Shown: positions 33,598 to 41,511 of the stretch, piece by piece
Layout of the letters: every line of letters starts with the position of its first letter
How positions within the stretch are numbered: the first letter of the stretch is position 1
Assembly (NCBI RefSeq): GCF_051660745.1
Contig: NZ_JBOFQF010000044.1
Location: forward strand, 1-64,000
Direction: 5' to 3'
DNA from: Segniliparus sp051660745
GTDB taxonomy: Bacteria > Actinomycetota > Actinomycetes > Mycobacteriales > Mycobacteriaceae
Length of the DNA stretch: 64,000 bases
Position numbers and translations under genes: made by a program
The notes under the pieces: model-generated
The model's input: only the letters and a program-made list of their open reading frames with translations
Told to the model about the DNA's origin: nothing
Database searches by the model: none

Positions 33598-34689
33598 ATG
33601 CCCTCGTTGATCGACCTTTTCGCCGGTTGCGGGGGGATGACCAGCGGCTTCGCGGCCGAAGGGTTCACGTCGAGGCTCGCGGTCGAGTTCGACCTGCACG
33701 CGGCGGCGACCTACGCCGCCAACTTCGGCGAGGACCACGTCCTTTGGCGCGACATCGCGGACGTGCGCGACGACGAGATCCCCGTTGCCGACGTCGTGAT
33801 CGGCGGGCCGCCCTGCCAGGGGTTCTCCAATCTCGGCTCGAAAGACGCCCGAGACCCCCGCAACCAGCTCTGGCGGGAGTACCTGCGGGTGGTGCGCGCC
33901 GCCAAACCGAGCGTCTTCGTCATCGAGAACGTCGACCAGTTCCTGCGCTCGGCCGAGTTCGAGTCGCTGCGCGCCGAGGCGGACAACGGATCGCTGCGCG
34001 GGTACGAGCTGTCCTACGGCGTGCTCAACGCCGCCGACTTCGGCGTCGCCCAACGGCGCAAACGGACGATCGTCATCGGATCGAGGGTCGGACGCGTCGC
34101 CCTGCCCGAGCCGACGCACGCCCGCGTGCCCGGCCCGAAGGCGGCGCTGCCCTGGGCGGGAGTCCGGTCCAGGATCGGCGCCGCCCCGGAGCGCCCCGCC
34201 ACGACGGCGCTGCCGGACTCGGCCGCGCAGTTCTTCGGCCAGGCCGTGCCCGGAGTGTTCAAGGGGCTGGACGTCCATGTCGGACGCACGCCGACCCCGC
34301 TCTCCCTCGAGCGCTACGACCATGTGCCGCCGGGCGGCGGACGGTTCGACCTGCCGGAGCGCCTGCTGCCCCGCTGCTGGCGCGAGAAGGCGACGGGCAC
34401 GACGGACGTCATGGGCCGGATGCGCTGGGAGGAGCCATCGCACACGATCCGGACGGAGTTCTTCAAACCGGAGAAGGGCGCGTACCTGCATCCGCAATGG
34501 GACGCGGACGGGACGCACCGGGTGAACCGCCCCATCACGCATTTCGAGGCGGCCCTGTTGCAGGACTTCCCGCAGGACTATCTCTGGTGCGGCACGAAGA
34601 CCACCGTCGCCAAGCAGATCGGCAACGCCGTGCCCGTCGGCCTCGCACGGGCGATCGCGGCGCATGTCCGCGAGTTCGCTTTCGCATGA
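33598..34689 (+). CDS. C5-cytosine DNA methyltransferase, solitary
   Basis: 363-residue Dcm-type enzyme that methylates cytosine at C5 within a specific site. Motif I DLFAGCGGMTSGF (6-18), motif IV GGPPCQGFSN with the catalytic C73, motif VI ENV (110-112), motif VIII QRRKR (152-156), a target-recognition region of about 120 residues, and motifs IX/X ending in KQIGNAVPVGLA. All catalytic motifs are intact. No restriction endonuclease or Vsr gene is adjacent, so it is either an orphan regulatory methylase or part of a split system. The recognition site cannot be predicted. Confidence 0.95.
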   Translation: MPSLIDLFAGCGGMTSGFAAEGFTSRLAVEFDLHAAATYAANFGEDHVLWRDIADVRDDEIPVADVVIGGPPCQGFSNLGSKDARDPRNQLWREYLRVVRAAKPSVFVIENVDQFLRSAEFESLRAEADNGSLRGYELSYGVLNAADFGVAQRRKRTIVIGSRVGRVALPEPTHARVPGPKAALPWAGVRSRIGAAPERPATTALPDSAAQFFGQAVPGVFKGLDVHVGRTPTPLSLERYDHVPPGGGRFDLPERLLPRCWREKATGTTDVMGRMRWEEPSHTIRTEFFKPEKGAYLHPQWDADGTHRVNRPITHFEAALLQDFPQDYLWCGTKTTVAKQIGNAVPVGLARAIAAHVREFAFA

Positions 34690-34744
34690 CCGCTGCCCTG
34701 TACTGTGGGGGCCGAACCGCCGAAAGCGCCAGGAAGGGCCCCTC

Positions 34745-35182
34745 ATGAGCGACGACACCAGCGATCTGCGACAAGAGCGATCGTTCAACGAGCAGAACAT
34801 CACCGAATTCCGGGCCAACGGCGGGAAAGTCGGCGGAGCGTTCGAGGGATTCCCGCTCCTGCTGCTGATCAGCGTCGGGGCCAAAACCGGGGCGGAGCGG
34901 ACCAACCCGGTCGCGTACTTCGACATCGACGGCAAGATCTATGTCGTCGGCTCGGCCGCGGGGCGCGACGCGAATCCGGCCTGGGTCGCCAACCTCCGCG
35001 CGAACCCGCAGGTCCGCGTCGAGATCGGCGCAGAACCGCAGACCGGGGCCGTCGCCGTGGAACTCCCGCGCGAGGAGCGCGACCGGATCTACGAGACCGT
35101 CGTGCAGCGCGCGCCGGGCTTCGCCGAGTACCAGACGAAGACCGACCGGCTCATCCCCGTCTTCGAGCTCCAGCGCGGCTAA
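34745..35182 (+). CDS. DDN-family F420-dependent nitroreductase/quinone reductase
   Basis: 145 residues of the deazaflavin-dependent nitroreductase family, which in mycobacteria reduces menaquinone and activates nitroimidazoles with F420H2. Core segments: NGGKVGGAFEGFPLLLLISVGAKTGAERTNPVAYF, the cofactor-phosphate loop GSAAGRDANPAWVANLRANPQV and the C-terminal FAEYQTKTDRLIPVFEL. GGAAGG lies upstream of the ATG at 34745. Its TAA overlaps the ileS stop, so the two converge with no spacer. Confidence 0.9.
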   Translation: MSDDTSDLRQERSFNEQNITEFRANGGKVGGAFEGFPLLLLISVGAKTGAERTNPVAYFDIDGKIYVVGSAAGRDANPAWVANLRANPQVRVEIGAEPQTGAVAVELPREERDRIYETVVQRAPGFAEYQTKTDRLIPVFELQRG

Positions 35183-38100
35183 ATTTTCGTCATCTCCGAG
35201 TGCACCCGCTCGCCTGACTTCACGTCGAACGCCACGGCGAGGATCTCCCTCGCGATCCAGTCCTGGTGCCGCAGCGCCCACGCGTGCGCGTCCTCGGGCG
35301 CGGTGAAGACCACCTCGACCCGGTCGGAGACGTCCAAGCCCAATTCTTTGCGCTGGTTCTGCAGCTCGCGGATGCGGTCGGCGGCCCAGCCTCGGGATTC
35401 GAGGGACTCGTCCAACTCGGTGTCGAGCACCACGAGCCCCTGGGCCTGTCCTTCGCCGATGGCTTGGGTCCGGTCCGGGGCGACGGGCACGAGGGTCCGG
35501 GTGAACTCGCCGGGCAACAGCTCGACGCCGCCCGCGACGACGTTCTCGCCCTCGGCGCGCCAGTCTCCGGCCTTGACCGACTTGATCGCCTGCTGGACCG
35601 CGCCGCCGAGCCTTGGGCCCGCCGCGCGCGCGTTGACCACGACCTCCCATCGGCCGGAGTCGGCGATATCCGACAGCAGCACGACCTCGTCGACGTTCAC
35701 TTCGGCCTTCACCAGGTCGGCGTAGGGCTCAAGAGCCCCGGCGCCCGGCCCTGCGACGGTGAGCGAGTTGAGCGGCAGGCGCACCCGGAGGCCGGTGGCT
35801 TTGCGGAGCGAGAGGCCCGCCGCGCAGACTTCGCGGGCCCGCTCCATCGCGGCGACGAGGCCCGGGTCGTGCGGCAGGCTCTCGGCGGTCGGCCAGTCGG
35901 CAAGATGCACCGAGCGCTCTCCGGTGAGGCCCTTCCAGATCACCTCGCTGACCAGCGGCAAGAGCGGAGCAGCAAGACGGCAGACGGTCTCCAGCACGGT
36001 GTGCAGGGTGTCGATCGCGTCCTGGTCCTCCGCCCAGAAGCGCTCCCGAGAGCGGCGCACGTACCAGTTCGTGAGCACCTCGCAGAAGTCGCGCAGCTGC
36101 TCGCAGGCGTCCGCGACGTCCAAGCCTTCGAGCTCCTCGGTCATCGCCTCGACGGTCTGGCGCAGCCTGGCGAGGATGTAGCGGTCCAGGACGTGCGGCG
36201 AGTCGGCGCGCCACACGCCGGGGCGCAGCGCGTACAGCCGAAGGAAGCTGTAGGTGTTCCACAGCGGCAGGAGCGCCTGGCGCACGCCGTCGCGGATGCC
36301 CTGCTCGGTGACCACGAGGTTGCCGCCGCGCAGGATCGGCGAGGCCATGAGGTACCAGCGCATGGCGTCGGCCCCGTCGCGGTCGAAGACCTCTTGGATG
36401 TCCGGGTAGTTGCCCTTGGACTTGCTCATCTTCTGGCCGTCGTCGCCGAGGATGATGCCGTGGGCGATGCCGCTCTTGAACGCGGGCGAGTCGAACAGGG
36501 CCGTCGAGAGCACGTGCAGGCTGTAGAACCAGCCCCTGGTCTGGCCGTTGTACTCGACGAGGAAGTCCGCCGGGAAATGCGACGCGAACCAGTCCTGGCT
36601 CTCGAACGGGTAATGCGCCTGGGCGTACGGCATCGAGCCGGACTCGAACCAGCAGTCCAGCACCTCGGGCACCCTGCGCATTGTCGACTTGCCCGTCGGG
36701 TCGTCCGGGTTCGGGCGGGTCAGCCCGTCGATCATCGGGCGGTGCAGGTCGGTCGGACGCACCCCGAAGTCGCGCTCCAGCTCGTCGAGCGAGCCGTACA
36801 CGTCCGTCCTCGGGTAGGCCGGGTCGTCGGAGACCCACACCGGCACCGGGGAGCCCCAGTAGCGGTTGCGGCTGATGTTCCAGTCCCTCGCGCCTTCGAG
36901 CCATTTGCCGAACTGGCCGTCCCGGATGTGCTCCGGGTACCAGGCGATCGACTTGTTCAGCTCGACCATCCGGTCGCGGAACTCGGAGACCTTGACGTAC
37001 CAGGCGTCCACCGCCATGTAGATGAGCGGCTTCCCCGAGCGCCACGAGTGCGGATAGGAGTGCTCGATCGTCTCGTGCCGCAGCAGGAGGCCCGCCGCCT
37101 TGAGGTCCTTGATGATGACCGGGTTCGCGTCGAAGACCTGCAAGCCCTCGTACGTCGGGACCGCCGAGGTGAACTTCCCGCCGGGGTCGAGCGGTTGGAC
37201 CACGTCGAGGCCGTTCGCCTTCGCGAGCTCGAAGTCCTCCTCGCCGAACGCGGGCGCGAGGTGCACCGCGCCCGTTCCGGAGTCGTCCGTGGCGTAGTCC
37301 GCGCCGAGCACGCGGAACGCGTTCGGATGGTCCGCGAAGAAGTCGAACGGCGGCGTGTACTGCGATCCCACCAGTTCGGAGCCCGCATGCGTGGACAGCG
37401 TCTCGGGCTCGTCGCCGAGCTCGCGCGCGTAGCTCGCGACCCTCGCCTCGGCGAGCACGTACCGTTCGCCGTCCCGGCCGCGCACCTGCGCGTAGCGCAG
37501 CTTCGGGTTGACGGCGACGGCGAGGTTCGACGGCAATGTCCACGGCGTGGTGGTCCAGATCAAGAGCCGCGCGCCCGCGAGGGGGCCGTCGGCCAACGGC
37601 ATCGCCACCGTGACCGCCGGGTCCTGGCGCATCCGGTACGAGTCGTCGAGCCGGGCCTCCAGCGCGGAGAGCGGCGTCTGCTCGTACCAGCTGTACGGCC
37701 CGACGCGGTAGCCCTTGTACACCAGCCCCTTGTCGTGGAGCTGCTTGAACGCCCACATCACCGACTCCATGTAGGTGAGGTCGAGCGTGCGGTAGTCCTG
37801 CTCGAAGTCCACCCAGCGGGCTTGGCGGCGCACATAGCGGCGCCACTCGTGGGAGTACTTGAACACCGAGCTGCGGCAGAAGTCGTTGAACTTGTCGAGC
37901 CCCATCGCCTCGATCTGGCTCTTGTCGGTGATGCCGAGCTGCTTCTCCGCCTCCATCTCGGCGGGCAGCCCGTGGCAGTCCCAGCCGAACCTGCGGTCCA
38001 CCCGTTTGCCCCGCATCGTCTGGAACCGAGGGATCAAGTCTTTGACGTACCCGGTGAGCAGGTGTCCGTAATGCGGCAGGCCGTTGGCGAACGGCGGCCC

Positions 38101-38319
38101 CTCGTAGAACACGTACTCGGGGGCGCCTTCGCGCTGCGCCATCGCCGCCGCGAAGGTGCCGTCCTGGTCCCAGAAATCGAGAACCGACTGTTCGAACGCG
38201 GGGAAATTCGCGCTGCTCGCCCCGTTCGCCACATCCGCCCTCGGGTACGCGGGCGCCCGCTCGTCCCCCGCCAGCTGTTGGGGCTGCGCGCCCTGCGCCG
38301 ACGATTCTGTCTCTGCCAT
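35179..38319 (-). CDS. ileS: Isoleucyl-tRNA synthetase
   Basis: Charges tRNA-Ile; 1046 residues from ATG 38319, close to 1041 in M. tuberculosis. Class I motifs: HYGH at residues 83-86 and KMSKSKGNYP; the CP1 editing domain lies between them (WTTTPWTLPSNLAVAVNP, DDSGTGAVHLAPAFGEEDF), followed by the anticodon-binding domain. It is the long, eukaryote-like IleRS type associated with natural mupirocin tolerance. The start is supported by AAAAGGA 10 nt upstream, but the frame continues open a further 77 codons through a hydrophobic leader (see 38320-38550). Confidence 0.96.
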   Translation of the reverse strand: MAETESSAQGAQPQQLAGDERAPAYPRADVANGASSANFPAFEQSVLDFWDQDGTFAAAMAQREGAPEYVFYEGPPFANGLPHYGHLLTGYVKDLIPRFQTMRGKRVDRRFGWDCHGLPAEMEAEKQLGITDKSQIEAMGLDKFNDFCRSSVFKYSHEWRRYVRRQARWVDFEQDYRTLDLTYMESVMWAFKQLHDKGLVYKGYRVGPYSWYEQTPLSALEARLDDSYRMRQDPAVTVAMPLADGPLAGARLLIWTTTPWTLPSNLAVAVNPKLRYAQVRGRDGERYVLAEARVASYARELGDEPETLSTHAGSELVGSQYTPPFDFFADHPNAFRVLGADYATDDSGTGAVHLAPAFGEEDFELAKANGLDVVQPLDPGGKFTSAVPTYEGLQVFDANPVIIKDLKAAGLLLRHETIEHSYPHSWRSGKPLIYMAVDAWYVKVSEFRDRMVELNKSIAWYPEHIRDGQFGKWLEGARDWNISRNRYWGSPVPVWVSDDPAYPRTDVYGSLDELERDFGVRPTDLHRPMIDGLTRPNPDDPTGKSTMRRVPEVLDCWFESGSMPYAQAHYPFESQDWFASHFPADFLVEYNGQTRGWFYSLHVLSTALFDSPAFKSGIAHGIILGDDGQKMSKSKGNYPDIQEVFDRDGADAMRWYLMASPILRGGNLVVTEQGIRDGVRQALLPLWNTYSFLRLYALRPGVWRADSPHVLDRYILARLRQTVEAMTEELEGLDVADACEQLRDFCEVLTNWYVRRSRERFWAEDQDAIDTLHTVLETVCRLAAPLLPLVSEVIWKGLTGERSVHLADWPTAESLPHDPGLVAAMERAREVCAAGLSLRKATGLRVRLPLNSLTVAGPGAGALEPYADLVKAEVNVDEVVLLSDIADSGRWEVVVNARAAGPRLGGAVQQAIKSVKAGDWRAEGENVVAGGVELLPGEFTRTLVPVAPDRTQAIGEGQAQGLVVLDTELDESLESRGWAADRIRELQNQRKELGLDVSDRVEVVFTAPEDAHAWALRHQDWIAREILAVAFDVKSGERVHSEMTKI

Positions 38320-38550
38320 TGCTTCATTATCCTTTTGGGCGCCAGGGGATTTTTGGCCGAGGGACTCCTCAGGCCGAGGCCGCCGCGACCGGACGAGCTG
38401 CACGGCCTCCACCGCCAACGCCAGAACTCCGAGCGCGCTGAAGAGCACGACCGCCCCGGCCCACCAGACGCTTTTCGTCCTCGCCGCCATCCCCAGCGCG
38501 ATGAACGCCAGCAGGGCAAGCGGCGCGACCGCGAAGAGCAGCTTGTTCAA
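38320..38550 (-). CDS. Two-helix membrane ORF in frame with ileS, no stop codon between
   Basis: 77 codons from TTG at 38550, 9 nt after the wag31 stop, with AGGGG upstream. It encodes two hydrophobic helices (LLFAVAPLALLAFIALGM and WWAGAVVLFSALGVLALAVEAVQLV) and a basic/polar tail, in the place where mycobacteria have the small membrane gene Rv2144c after wag31. No stop codon separates it from ileS, so translation from 38550 would give an 1123-residue membrane-anchored IleRS. Either a real fusion at a synteny join, a gene that lost its stop, or an open frame that is never translated. Confidence 0.45.
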
Positions 38551-38559
38551 CTGCCCCTA

Positions 38560-39330
38560 CTACTGGGACGGCTGCTGCGGCTGCTGCGCGGGGTCTTCCT
38601 CGCCCTCGGAGCCCGAGCTGCGCGAGCCGAGGTCGCCCAGCATGGACTCCAAGTGGCCGCGCAGCCTGCCCCGGTAGTCCTTCTCGAAGGTCCGCAGCTC
38701 TTCGACGCGGCCCTCCAGGTGCGCTTTGGTCTGGCTGATCTGCCCGATCTTCTCCGCGTGCGTCCGCTCGGCCTCCGCCCGGAGGTTCTCGGCGTGCTCG
38801 TGCGCCTGCTGCAGCTTCGAATCGGCCTGCGCCTGCGCGTCCGTGAGCAAAGCCTCGTGCTTCGAGCGGCCCTCGCTCAGGATGCTCTCGGCGGTCGCGC
38901 TCGCCTGGGAGACCAGCTGCTCGTGCTTCTCGTTCGCCTCGGACAGCAGGCGCTCGCGCTCGGCCTTGGCCTCCGAGAGCAGACGGTCGCGCTCGGCCTT
39001 GGCCTCGGCGAGGATCTGGTCGGCGGTCTCCTGCGCGCGCACCAAGACGCGGCCCGCCTGGTTCGCGAGGTCCTCGGAGGAGGTCTCGCCGACGGCGGGC
39101 GCGCCGACGAAGCCCGACACCGGGGCCCCGTTCTGCGACTGGAAGGACTCGACCTGCGTCTCAAGCTCGGTGACCCGAGTCTTGAGGGCGGTGTTCTCCT
39201 CGACGTTCGCCGCGAGGGTCACCTCGACGAGGTCGAGGAAGGTGTCGACCTCCTCCTCGCTGTAACCGCGCTGCGGGAACGCGGGACGGGTGAAAGCCAC
39301 ATTGTGCACATCGGCTGGTGTCAGCTGCAT
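38560..39330 (-). CDS. wag31: Polar growth protein DivIVA/Wag31
   Basis: 256-residue coiled-coil protein that marks cell poles and directs tip growth. The N-terminal membrane-curvature domain is typical (LTPADVHNVAFTRPAFPQRGYSEEEVDTFLDLVE), then a Gly/Pro linker and a long coiled coil with heptad-like repeats of AEAKAERDRLLSEAKAERERLLSEA (about 105-225) and an acidic C-terminus. Transcription is probably from its own promoter at 39417-39445, giving an 80-nt leader, besides read-through from the upstream cluster. Confidence 0.95.
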   Translation of the reverse strand: MQLTPADVHNVAFTRPAFPQRGYSEEEVDTFLDLVEVTLAANVEENTALKTRVTELETQVESFQSQNGAPVSGFVGAPAVGETSSEDLANQAGRVLVRAQETADQILAEAKAERDRLLSEAKAERERLLSEANEKHEQLVSQASATAESILSEGRSKHEALLTDAQAQADSKLQQAHEHAENLRAEAERTHAEKIGQISQTKAHLEGRVEELRTFEKDYRGRLRGHLESMLGDLGSRSSGSEGEEDPAQQPQQPSQ

Positions 39331-39416
39331 CGGAACGCCGGTCCTCGAATCTTGCTCAGGTTATCAACTGCCAGGTGGCAGATATCTTGTCACATCAGTG
39401 GCAAGCTGCACAGGGC

Positions 39417-39445
39417 AGCATAGCCGTATTGCCATTCCGTGTCAC
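39417..39445 (-). promoter_or_regulatory. wag31 promoter, -35 and -10 boxes
   Basis: Minus-strand GTGACA (39440-39445), 17-bp spacer, TATGCT (39417-39422). The -35 box lies within the inverted repeat GTCAC-TTTT-GTGAC (39441-39454), and a second inverted repeat CTGCCA-GG-TGGCAG (39368-39381) lies just downstream of the predicted start; both could bind regulators. Confidence 0.6.
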
Positions 39446-39465
39446 TTTTGTGACGCCCCGAACCG

Positions 39466-39876
39466 CTATTCGCCTGCGACGAAGATCGCCACGGCCGGGC
39501 GGAGCGAGCCCGCCTCGCCGCCTTGCGCCGTCTGCGCCGTGAATTCGCCGAGCAGGCGGTCCGACTCGCCCTGTGCCTGCGCGAGCAGCTGCTGCACCAC
39601 CTGGCGCGGCAGCAACAGCAGCGCCACCGGGCCTCCCCCCGGCTCTGCGGTCGGGAACGCGGCCGCAGACGCGGGCTTCTCGCCCGGCTCCGCCTTCTGC
39701 TGCGCCTCGAGCTCGGCGACCCGCGCTTCGAGCTTCGTGATGTCGTCCCGGTACAACCGCACCGACTCCTCCAGGAGGTCGACGAAGACGTCCACGTCCT
39801 CGGGGTTGTAGCCCTTGAAGCCCTCCGGCGGGGCCCCGAAGGCTATGTTGTGCACGTCCTCGGGGGTCAACCGCAT
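39466..39876 (-). CDS. Second, short DivIVA-domain protein
   Basis: 136 residues. The first 60 match the DivIVA/Wag31 N-terminal domain (MRLTPEDVHNIAFGAPPEGFKGYNPEDVDVFVDLLEESV) and are followed by one short coiled coil (DDITKLEARVAELEAQQKA), a Gly/Pro-rich linker and a short helix (VVQQLLAQAQGESDRLLGEF). It lacks the long C-terminal coiled coil of Wag31, which lies directly downstream, so this looks like a tandem paralogue. It could modulate Wag31 assembly or act as a DivIVA-domain septal protein (inference). ATG at 39876 follows AAAGGAA. Confidence 0.8.
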   Translation of the reverse strand: MRLTPEDVHNIAFGAPPEGFKGYNPEDVDVFVDLLEESVRLYRDDITKLEARVAELEAQQKAEPGEKPASAAAFPTAEPGGGPVALLLLPRQVVQQLLAQAQGESDRLLGEFTAQTAQGGEAGSLRPAVAIFVAGE

Positions 39877-39925
39877 GTCCGCATTCCTTTTCTTCTCTCA
39901 GCGCCGTTCATCCGGGCATTGCCCT

Positions 39926-40204
39926 TCACGACACCACCCGTAAGGCGATAAGCACCACAAACATCAACACCATCAGCGAAATATCCAGCCGGACCGCCCC
40001 GATCGTCGTGTCCGGGATGATCCTGCGGAACAACCGCACCGGAGGATCGGTCACCATGAACACCAGCTCCAAGACGACCACCAACACCCCTCGGGGCCGC
40101 CAATCGGGCGAGAAGCTCTGCACCAGCTCCACGACGCTGCGGACGAGAAGCAAGAACCAGAACGCAGCTAGCAGCGTTCGGACGACCACCAGCACCAAAT
40201 CCAT
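39926..40204 (-). CDS. YggT-family membrane protein
   Basis: 92 residues with two hydrophobic segments (VVVRTLLAAFWFLLLVRSVVELV and the C-terminal ISLMVLMFVVLIALRVV) and the YggT core TDPPVRLFRRIIPDTTIGAVRLDIS. It occupies the position of Rv2146c between sepF and wag31. YggT proteins lie in the division cluster across actinobacteria; no activity is established. Confidence 0.9.
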   Translation of the reverse strand: MDLVLVVVRTLLAAFWFLLLVRSVVELVQSFSPDWRPRGVLVVVLELVFMVTDPPVRLFRRIIPDTTIGAVRLDISLMVLMFVVLIALRVVS

Positions 40205-40216
40205 GGCACCAACCTA

Positions 40217-40795
40217 TCAGCGGTGGTTGTAGAACCCCGCCTCAGCGATCCGCCTGCGCTCCTCCGGGCTCACGTCCACATCCGCCGGGGACAGCAGGAA
40301 CACCTTGGTCGCGACCTTGTCGAAAGAGCCGCGCAGCGCGAACGCGAGGCCTGCGGCGAAGTCGACGAGCCGCTTGGCGTCGGCGTTGTCCATCTGCACC
40401 AAGTCCATGATCACCGGCGAGCCGTCGCGGAACCGCTCCCCGATCGTGCGGGCCTCGCTGTAGTCTTTCGGGCGCAGCGTCGTGATCTTCGAGAGCGCCC
40501 CCGCCTCCTCGTAGCCTGCGGGGCGGCGGTAATCCACGTCATAACGATCGTGGCCGCGACGGGCGGTCAGCGTGCCGACGACGGCGCGGGAGGCGCCCCG
40601 GCCGGGGATCGGCGGCTCGTACTCGCCCGCCTGCGGGAGGTGCCCCCACTCGTACCCCGTCTCGTAGTCGGCGTATTCCTCGCGGTAACGACGAGTCCTC
40701 GCACCCGGCTGGCGGTCGTCCTCCAGATACTCGTCCTCGTACGCGTCAGCCGGCATCATGCCGAAGTAGGCCTTAACCTTTTGGAGCGCGCTCAT
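40217..40795 (-). CDS. sepF: Cell division protein SepF
   Basis: 192 residues. An N-terminal amphipathic membrane-binding helix (MSALQKVKAYFGMMP), a charged Tyr/Asp-rich linker, then the SepF core (KITTLRPKDYSEARTIGERFRDGSPVIMDLVQMDNADAKRLVDFAAGLAFALRGS) that forms dimeric rings and binds the FtsZ C-terminus. In actinobacteria, which lack FtsA, SepF tethers FtsZ to the membrane. The linker contains a copy of the TGGGGGCACCTCCC repeat (40635-40648). Confidence 0.95.
   Translation of the reverse strand: MSALQKVKAYFGMMPADAYEDEYLEDDRQPGARTRRYREEYADYETGYEWGHLPQAGEYEPPIPGRGASRAVVGTLTARRGHDRYDVDYRRPAGYEEAGALSKITTLRPKDYSEARTIGERFRDGSPVIMDLVQMDNADAKRLVDFAAGLAFALRGSFDKVATKVFLLSPADVDVSPEERRRIAEAGFYNHR
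40635..40648 (-). repeat. TGGGGGCACCTCCC motif inside the sepF linker
   Basis: A 14-nt identity to 9153-9166 on the coding strand, translated as part of EWGHLPQ in the variable SepF linker. It differs from the xerD copy by one base. Confidence 0.45.
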
Positions 40796-40821
40796 ACCTT
40801 GCCTTCCGATTGGAATACTTG

Positions 40822-41511
40822 CTAGGGCGAGGGTATCGGGCGCTGGCCCAAAATTGCGGTACCGACACGCACACATGACGATCCGGCAGCTATCGCCGCC
40901 TCGAAGTCGCCCGACATCCCCGCCGACAACATCGTCGCCGAGGGATGGGCCGCCTTGAGCTCGTCGTGCAGCCGCGCCAGCCTCGCGTACGCCTGCGCCG
41001 GGTCCGCCGCGACCGGCGGAATCGCCATCAGCCCCCGAAGACGCAGATTCTCCGTCGCCGCGATTTGCCCGGCGAGGCCGAGGACGTGCTCGGGGAGCGC
41101 GCCGCTCCTGAGCTCGTCGCCGTCCAGGCTCACCTGCACGAGGACGTCGAGCGGTTGGCCCGCCTTCTCGAACGCGGCGACCAGCCGAGGACCGTCCACG
41201 GACTGCACCACCTGCGCCCACGAGGCGATGCTCCTCGCCTTGTTGCGCTGGATCTGGCCGATCATGTGCCAGCGCGCCTCGCGGACGGACTCCCCAAGCT
41301 CGGCGGCCTTCGACTTCGCCTCCTGGTCGCGGGATTCGCCGAATTCGCGGCAGCCCAGCTCGTAGAGCAGCGCGACATCGCTCGCCGGGAAGAACTTCGT
41401 GACTACCAGGAGCGTCACCTCCGAGGGGTCGCGGCCCGCCCTCGCGCAGGCGCCTGCCACCTGCTCGCGCACCTGCGCGAGACGCTCGGCGAGCTCAGCC
41501 CTGCGGCTCAT
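40822..41511 (-). CDS. YggS/PROSC-family pyridoxal-phosphate-binding protein
   Basis: 229 residues with an alanine racemase-like TIM barrel; maintains pyridoxal phosphate supply. The PLP lysine is K39 in LLVVTKFFP; other family blocks are GESRDQEAKSK, WHMIGQIQRNKARSI, GLMAIPP, LSAGMSGDFEAAIAAGSSCVRVGTAIFG-like end (here VGTAILG). It overlaps pgeF by 17 nt, as in the mycobacterial cluster. Confidence 0.93.
   Translation of the reverse strand: MSRRAELAERLAQVREQVAGACARAGRDPSEVTLLVVTKFFPASDVALLYELGCREFGESRDQEAKSKAAELGESVREARWHMIGQIQRNKARSIASWAQVVQSVDGPRLVAAFEKAGQPLDVLVQVSLDGDELRSGALPEHVLGLAGQIAATENLRLRGLMAIPPVAADPAQAYARLARLHDELKAAHPSATMLSAGMSGDFEAAIAAGSSCVRVGTAILGQRPIPSP

Noticed and set aside
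35266..39423. Open frame of 1385 codons antisense to ileS and wag31
   Set aside because: It is rich in Arg/Val/Leu/Glu with no domain, lies opposite well-conserved genes and follows from codon bias in GC-rich DNA.
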